Assembly: GCA_037179385.1 (NCBI GenBank)
Contig: CM074196.1
Span: 31,644,486-31,708,485 of the forward strand
DNA length: 64,000 nucleotides
Origin: Holothuria scabra
Taxonomy: Eukaryota > Echinodermata > Holothuroidea > Aspidochirotida > Holothuriidae
Direction of reading: 5' to 3'
The position numbers and the translations under genes were made by a program. Numbering within the stretch: position 1 is the stretch's first letter; each line of letters begins with the position of its first letter. Positions 33,482-64,000 of this stretch are shown in pieces. Under the pieces are notes generated by a model. That model searched no databases. It had not been told where the DNA came from and worked only from the letters and a program-made list of their open reading frames with translations.

Positions 33482-36400
33482 AGTCGTGTTTTTACACACA
33501 ACTGAGGACTTCATTGTTATCTCCATTGTGCCTGCTTACTTAACCCTAACCTTCACAATAGACTGTCTATTGCTAGACAACTGAGGACTTGAGAAATCTA
33601 TTGAATTTACTACCGAGGACCTGGAAGTCTATTGTTTAGGTCCTCTGTTCTACACAAAGACAAAGCCACCTACACACACACACACACACAAACACAGACA
33701 ACTCTTTGCTCCTCTTATCTGTGGAATATGTGGATTTTTCAAAAATTATATTCAAAATAGTTTAGTAATTATACATAAAGTAAACCATCCGACTACATTA
33801 CACGCAAATTGAAAATATCCCAGAGGATGATTAACTCGACTGCACTTCTGTTCTAAGGACTGTGTGCTGAAACGTTCACTAACACAAGTTAAGACGAGCT
33901 ATTTCCTCCGCCTGTGAAATATGTACCTTATATTTTAAAGAAGTAAGATGGTCTATGAAATTGTTGAGAAATATATACGGAAGATAGCTTTAATTTCTTT
34001 TAATAAAATTAACATCGTTGAAAAAACATGCATACATAGACATTGAAATTGTTTTAGGTTAAATAAAAATCTTTTGAAAAGAAATTTAATACATTTAAGT
34101 AACATATAGAAAGCTTTTGTGAAAGTTTAAGTATTAATTCAAATTTATTTCTAAATCTTAGGTATAATAGATTTTTGAAGAAGATAATGTACAGAAATAC
34201 ATAAATACTGAGTGCACCGCCCGTGGATGGATGTTTGGCCTTTGTATCCTAGTCACAATATTGGAGTTTGAAATCATTAACGCCCTTCCGAGATGCGAGT
34301 CAGGGATTGGTTCAATCCATTTTAGTGGACTCCACCTGCTAAAAGCATTTGGTGGAGGCAAATGCTTATTCCCATACAATCGGATTAGAAAAAGCCTTAC
34401 TTAAGATGCATTCTTCAGGAAAGACGAAGATTTTTTGAAACTATGTTGAAGCTTAAATCGTTCTATTTTTTCAGTTATTGCCAATGAGGACTTCATATCT
34501 TATTCAGAGAAGTGAAGCCGTACACATATTTCCCTGGTTAACAGAAGCAGCACAATCAGTATCGATTCCGCACTAGTTCCAGTCCCCTATTTTGACAACA
34601 CATCATACATCTCATGTGAAATCTCTAAGGGTTCCGCAAAGGCCAGCATATCGGACCCATTGGATCGTGGATCCCAAATTTACGAGGGGGCGATATGTAC
34701 CAGTCGAAATGACCTATAAGCCCATGTGGGATACTTATGCAGCTCATATAGTTCCTTATGGATCTTGAAGGCAACATTTGATGGTCATTTTCTCGAAGTT
34801 TTGTTTTTAAAGGTCAATCAGTGAGATAGGGGGAATCAAATGCACCGCCCGAAACATCCCTCCCCACGATCACAGGGATTTGACGAAAATGAACCTAAAG
34901 AGGCTCATTGAGTTGATATCGTTACTTAGTGAGGGTCTCAAACCGTCACTATCACATAACAATGCTTATAGTTAGCATAACAAGTCAAGTTCCAAGTCCA
35001 AAAGCCACAGAAAACGCTAAAATTTTGAATTTTCTGGTCTCCTTGACTTGTAACGGTTTTTTACATAATTTGAAAAAGTGTCTGGTCACGAATTTTTGAA
35101 AACTGTCTTGAACCGTTAATTACTCACGCATAAAACATTTATTTGTATGTAGGGCATGGGGATTGTCTCAGATTGACCATTTGTCATTGGTATGTGACGA
35201 AAATTTAACAGGTTTGGAAAAAAATGTTGAATTTCATGAACCAACTCAATGAGCCGCTTTAAGCTATACTTTTTAACACACTGACAATCAGAAATGTACA
35301 CATCTTGTTAGAAGTTTAAGTAGCCTGACAGATGTCACAATACCTTGACAATCTTCCAATAAAATATTGAGGCGGGGGATTTCCTATCGACAAACATTCC
35401 CCGGGAGCTACTTGCTGTAGCCTGAGAAGGGAGGATTCTGGCGACCTATACGGCGCATTTTAACCAATACCATTTTTGGAGGTTTCGAACAAATTGTTGG
35501 TGGCTTTCTGTTTTGTTCGCCCTACCTGGACGGCGACTGAGGGGTAAACAGGAATATATGACCCCAATATTTGAGAAACTGCCCATTGAATTTAATTTTC
35601 TCACATATAGAGAGCAAATGGCACCCTTTGATGTAAAGTAATGATTTATGCTGCGTCATAAATCTATCAACGAAACAACAAATATAATGCCAAGAGATTT
35701 AAAATGAGCCCTACAAGACCCAAGTTGCCAAGTGTACAAGTTAAAACTGTTGTTATTGTTGTTGTCGTCGTCGCGCGGTCACACTACAACGAATTCGGAT
35801 TGGACTAGTTTTTAGTTTTGCCAAAATCCTTTCCATCTATGGAACAAAATAGTCACAAATTTGCCAACCAGTTGAAATATACATATGATTTGAATCAGAG
35901 GTCTATGAAAATTGCATAGCCTAACTGATATTTTCGTGACGTCACATAGTTATTATTGTACACGCACAGTCTGATAAAAGCTAAGCACTGTCGATGCGAC
36001 GTCAAAAATTGTATTGTTACAAAATAATATCAGTTTAACTTTCGTTCCCTTATAAACTTATATCTACACAGGTTGGCAAATTTTAGGGTCCTTTTTGACC
36101 GTAGAAAGAGAAGATTTTAACAAAAATTCACAAAAGTGGATGGAGTGTAATTGTATATTATCCATCTCATATCACACCCTGCCTCGTCAGATGCACTCTT
36201 CATACTGCGGACGTGGATACCAAGACAACCGGGAAGAAAAACCAAAATTGTTGCAGTCATTTCGAATAGTCAAAAAAGGAAAAAAAAAGACTACTTCGAA
36301 GGGAAAGACTGTGCAGTCAAAAACCGAAACTGTAAAAGTTCCGAGTTTTACGGTCCAGTTTCTAATTAGTTGGTTTGTCAAGCTGACCACCGTCTTTTTC

Positions 36401-36577
36401 CAGCTGTGGGTCACTGGCCTGTTTTCCCTACTCCATTGTTTATGCTTAGCGCAAAGCACAATGGCAGTGGGATCCATTTTATAAGTGTTTGGTATGACGC
36501 GGTCAGGAGTTGAACCCCCGAATGCAAGTCTGATGCCCCAGGGTTAGCTAACCATTTATCCATGCAGTCAGTTGACC
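36401..36577 (-). mobile_element. tRNA-derived SINE, copy 3
   Basis: The best-preserved head. On the minus strand, gcatggataaatggttagct (A box), then cagacttgcattcgggggtt and ggttcaactcc (B box), a body ending gctttgcgctaagcataaac, and the family end ggccagtgacccaca. It overlaps open frames that are therefore not host genes. Confidence 0.8.
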
Positions 36578-38145
36578 CTCAAAGAGTCAACCATGCTACC
36601 GTGCTTTGTCGCGGATATAACAGCCGCAAGTTTATAACGGGATACAAAAAATTCAACTAATAGCCTACATATTACTTCAAAAAAAATATTCATTGCACTT
36701 CAAGTCAATTTTATGTCACCAATAATCCCTTTGTAGTTTCATTTTCAATGGGATTTACTTCGATCATAAAAAGTTTACCTCCAGTTTTTAATTTTATTTT
36801 TTATTTTCACTGAGAATGTTCCTAAATGAAAGGAAAATATTCGAGAAGAAACTGTGCTAGGCCTACATAAATAACCAGAGATATTTCAACATGTACAACT
36901 GCTTATGAAATATTTCGTGTCATTTTTGGAAATATCATCATAAAAGTGTGATTGAAAAGTAGTTACTTTGTACAACAGAAGAAACATTACGTTGTATCGC
37001 AACAAGATATTTCGTGCATTTAAAGTTACAGAACAGAAAGTTCTCTAATGTAAGTAAACCCTTATCATTGCAAATTTTATTAGCAAATGCAAACAGCTTA
37101 TTTGTGTACAAGGGGATACGCACGAGTCTACGACGATGGCCTACATTGTTCATCAACATTATTCTGTATGACGTCATAGAATTAGGTTTAAAACATTTAA
37201 TTCATCGCATGATCATGAATACCGTACTTCAGTGTTTCAAAACAATCCAGTTTTTGGAGAAAAAGAAAACTTCAAAAATATGACTGCATCAAACCAGTGT
37301 TTCCTTGTAAACCACAGAATACTTAAAGACTGATAATTTGCGTAAGATTTCTCAAGATTTGTCTATTCGACGGATAAGAAACTCATCATATTTTACAAAT
37401 ATATTTTTCTTCTTTTAGGTCAGGAAAGAGTTGGTTAATTCCTGACTGGATAACACCTGTTAATTTCTGTCCTGGCTGACTCCACTTGTTAGTGCAATAA
37501 TTGAAAACTTTAATACCATTACCAGTAGCCTACTTCACACACGATAAATGAAGAAAGAAAGGTTAAAATATCAAGCTTACTTTGAGTATTGCCTACTTAG
37601 ATAATTACTAACTTACATTGTAAACACGCCTGAACCAGATTGATCCACATATTGCAATAGGCAGATAGGAGAAACAGGTTTAACTTATTCGGTCAAATGC
37701 CTGAATGATGACACACATAACGTTAATTTGACCAACGGGAATTAAAATATGATCCAAAATGTCGATTCAGTTCCCTCGTGTCCTAAGTACTATGCTGGAT
37801 TAGGGCGAACCGTTTTTATAAGGAACCCTTGTTATCACTCCCTTGAATCGAAAGCTATTGAACTCTATAACGATAGAACTTTTCAGCAATGACTTCTTGC
37901 TTCAGTGACCAGCACATTTTCTTTGACGCCAAACATTCTTTTTTGAAGTTCTATAATGAAAGAGGAACCTTTCGAAATCACATTCCCTTTTTCAAGAAGT
38001 GTATTGAAATCTATCAGGTTTTTATACTTTCTATAAAGGGTCCCAAAAATTTTGGATTATTAAATGTTCGAAGTTGATAACATTCCTTCAAGGCAGAGAG
38101 TTGCTAGCAACCCCCTGCTCAAGGTAAGGCCGAAAGGTTTGACAA

Positions 38146-62725
<24,580 letters not shown>

Positions 62726-64000
62726 CTTAAAGGGTAGGAATGGAGACTTCCACTTTGAAACAAAAATGGTGAAATTCACTCTAAAATGAGTATAGAGTGA
62801 TCGCACGAAATGATAAATAGTTCTTCATATAAATGGAATGGAAAGGTGCCCCATTTGGGGTGAACTTTCACTCAACGTCGGGTGAAATTAACTCCTACAA
62901 GGAGTGGTCACTGACTGAGTACACTATTTTGAAGTACTTTCGCTTTGTTGTTTTAGAGTGTTCATTCATACATATAGTGTACAAACATGACGTGAAGAAA
63001 AAATGATTTTCGTATAAATTTACCAAGTGACCCCCGAACTATGGATAATATATTTTAAACCGATTGTTTGGCAAAAAATCAAGTTAGTTTTACCATCTAT
63101 CATCATTTTATCATCATTTTTGGCACTTTATGCAATATCAGAAAACCATATACGCACCCGCTAACGAGTTTTCCTTCAAATTGAATGTTTCGATTTGTGA
63201 CATTTACCCTATTGGATGGAAAGGACAGAAAAATGAAAGGTCGAACCACCGGCTTTGTCCTGTCATTAAAAAAGGGAAAAGGAATTATTAGTTATATAAA
63301 CGACAACTAAAAGCACAATAGAATTTGATCAACGGCACTTTACCGAAGTTAAAGGCATATTCTGTTGGTTTTTCACAATAATTTGCCTTCTAAGAAAAGC
63401 AAAAATATTCCACAGCATGCCCTTCAAAACCTTGTCTCAATTGGCCTAACCTTTTTCTAACTCAAGATATCTCACTTCATAAAGATTGATTACTTTGTTA
63501 AAAGATACCTCTGCTTTTCAACAAACTCACCGAAAGTTACTGTATGTGATGTGGGCACATTGCCTCAGAAACCTTTTGTTTTTTATAGTCATGAATTTCA
63601 TGTTTTTCCTTGAAATTTGATACTGCGGTTGGAATGTTTGAATATCTTTTCCTGTAGATCTAGCGTTGTCCTCCACCATACGTAGAGAACAACCAACAAT
63701 GTTGCTTACCATTGGCTGAAGCGGCATCAAAACTATAATTAAATGGAATGCAATGTCAATTTAATGAGACGCGATGACATTACAAATTTCCCATGACGCA
63801 AAAAATCTCAAGAGAAATTGCATTACTTTAAAATCTGTATCTTCTGAACGCTGTATATTACTGAGAGGTAGTTTTCAGCTCCTAAAATATTCTTCTGCAT
63901 ATTTTCAAGTAATGCCTTTAACCTTTATCAAGTGCTAAGCAACTCCATTGTGCGGTTCCCGTACACAATTCACAAGTTCCTTGAGGAAATATTCTTTGAG
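62726..64000. other. Upstream of gene B exon b1
   Basis: Should be gene B intron. It holds the CACTCTAAAA-ended element (62777-62960). Possible tiny exons were considered (for example 63710-63732) but none fits the family and phase convincingly. Confidence 0.55.
62777..62960. mobile_element. MITE with CACTCTAAAA ends
   Basis: A 184-bp segment from CACTCTAAAA to TTTTAGAGTG, the same 10-bp ends as the palindrome at 23010. It lies just upstream of gene B exon b1. The interior is rich in GTGAA/TTCAC motifs like those at 57480-57740. Confidence 0.65.

Larger units (their letters stand above)
24509..38145. other. Convergent intergenic region between the two integrin genes
   Basis: 13.6 kb between the two stop codons. 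It contains short palindromes (24917, 25391), the nested MITE and hAT-like element (26393-28736), the GC-rich foldback (29767), a short MITE (31902), a CA microsatellite (33423) and a SINE (36401). No intervening gene is convincing. 32100-33400, 33700-36390 and 36580-38140 are AT-rich with no recognised feature. Confidence 0.7.

Noticed and set aside
36095..36484. 129-codon plus-strand frame and its shadows, including a basic, Cys-containing alternative frame
   Set aside because: The 3' part is a tRNA-derived SINE in antisense. The 5' part has no recognisable domain and no convincing splice context.
63190..63275. Minus-strand reading T-K-P-V-V-R-P that recalls the RPV(V/I) strand before the thigh domain
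   Set aside because: No good donor at the expected place, and the text that follows does not continue as an integrin.
63710..63732. Possible 23-nt micro-exon (F-D-A-A-S-A-N) of gene B
   Set aside because: It has AG/GT borders, but its exit phase does not join exon b1 and the sequence is too short to assign.

Overview
This is AT-rich, intron-rich metazoan DNA. I see no bacterial operons and no CRISPR or phage features. The mix of hAT-type non-autonomous elements with the CAGTGGCGTAGC end, tRNA-derived SINEs, a Penelope-like element and AAGTCA low-complexity tracts suggests a marine invertebrate. An echinoderm or other non-vertebrate deuterostome is my best guess, and the species is not resolved.

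The only confidently recognised host genes are two paralogous integrin alpha-subunit genes in convergent (tail-to-tail) orientation. Gene A is on the plus strand, with exons from 6479 to the stop at 24506-24508. Gene B is on the minus strand, with exons from 62725 down to the stop at 38146-38148. I rebuilt the exons by hand from splice signals, reading-phase continuity and family motifs. Gene A has 11 exons in the window (456 residues) and gene B has 14 (566 residues). Both encode the membrane-proximal half of an integrin alpha chain: genu/calf-1/calf-2, a furin-type cleavage site (RRKR-S in A, RRRKR-A in B), a transmembrane helix and the GFFKR cytoplasmic motif. Gene B also has part of the thigh domain. 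The N-terminal beta-propeller exons were not found and probably lie outside the window on both sides. Eleven exons pair one to one between the genes, with equal splice phases. Six of the eleven have exactly equal lengths (65, 148, 83, 90, 102, 123 nt), so this is an inverted gene duplication.

Layout: 1-6478 has no recognised exon (repeats and SINEs); 6479-24508 is gene A; 24509-38145 is a repeat-filled convergent intergenic region with a GC-rich foldback and a hAT-like element nested in a MITE; 38146-62725 is gene B; 62726-64000 has no confident exon.

The most striking structure is inside a gene B intron (45630-52949). Two 5'-truncated copies of a Penelope-like retroelement (reverse transcriptase plus GIY-YIG endonuclease) are joined head to head with a 7-bp spacer. 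They make a near-perfect inverted repeat with arms of about 2.09 kb (46475-48567 and 48575-50667), bordered by long (TA)n tracts. Gene B's pre-mRNA would carry a hairpin of about 2 kb. Several other elements have clear terminal inverted repeats and target-site duplications, and one TTAA-flanked MITE family sits in introns of both paralogs.
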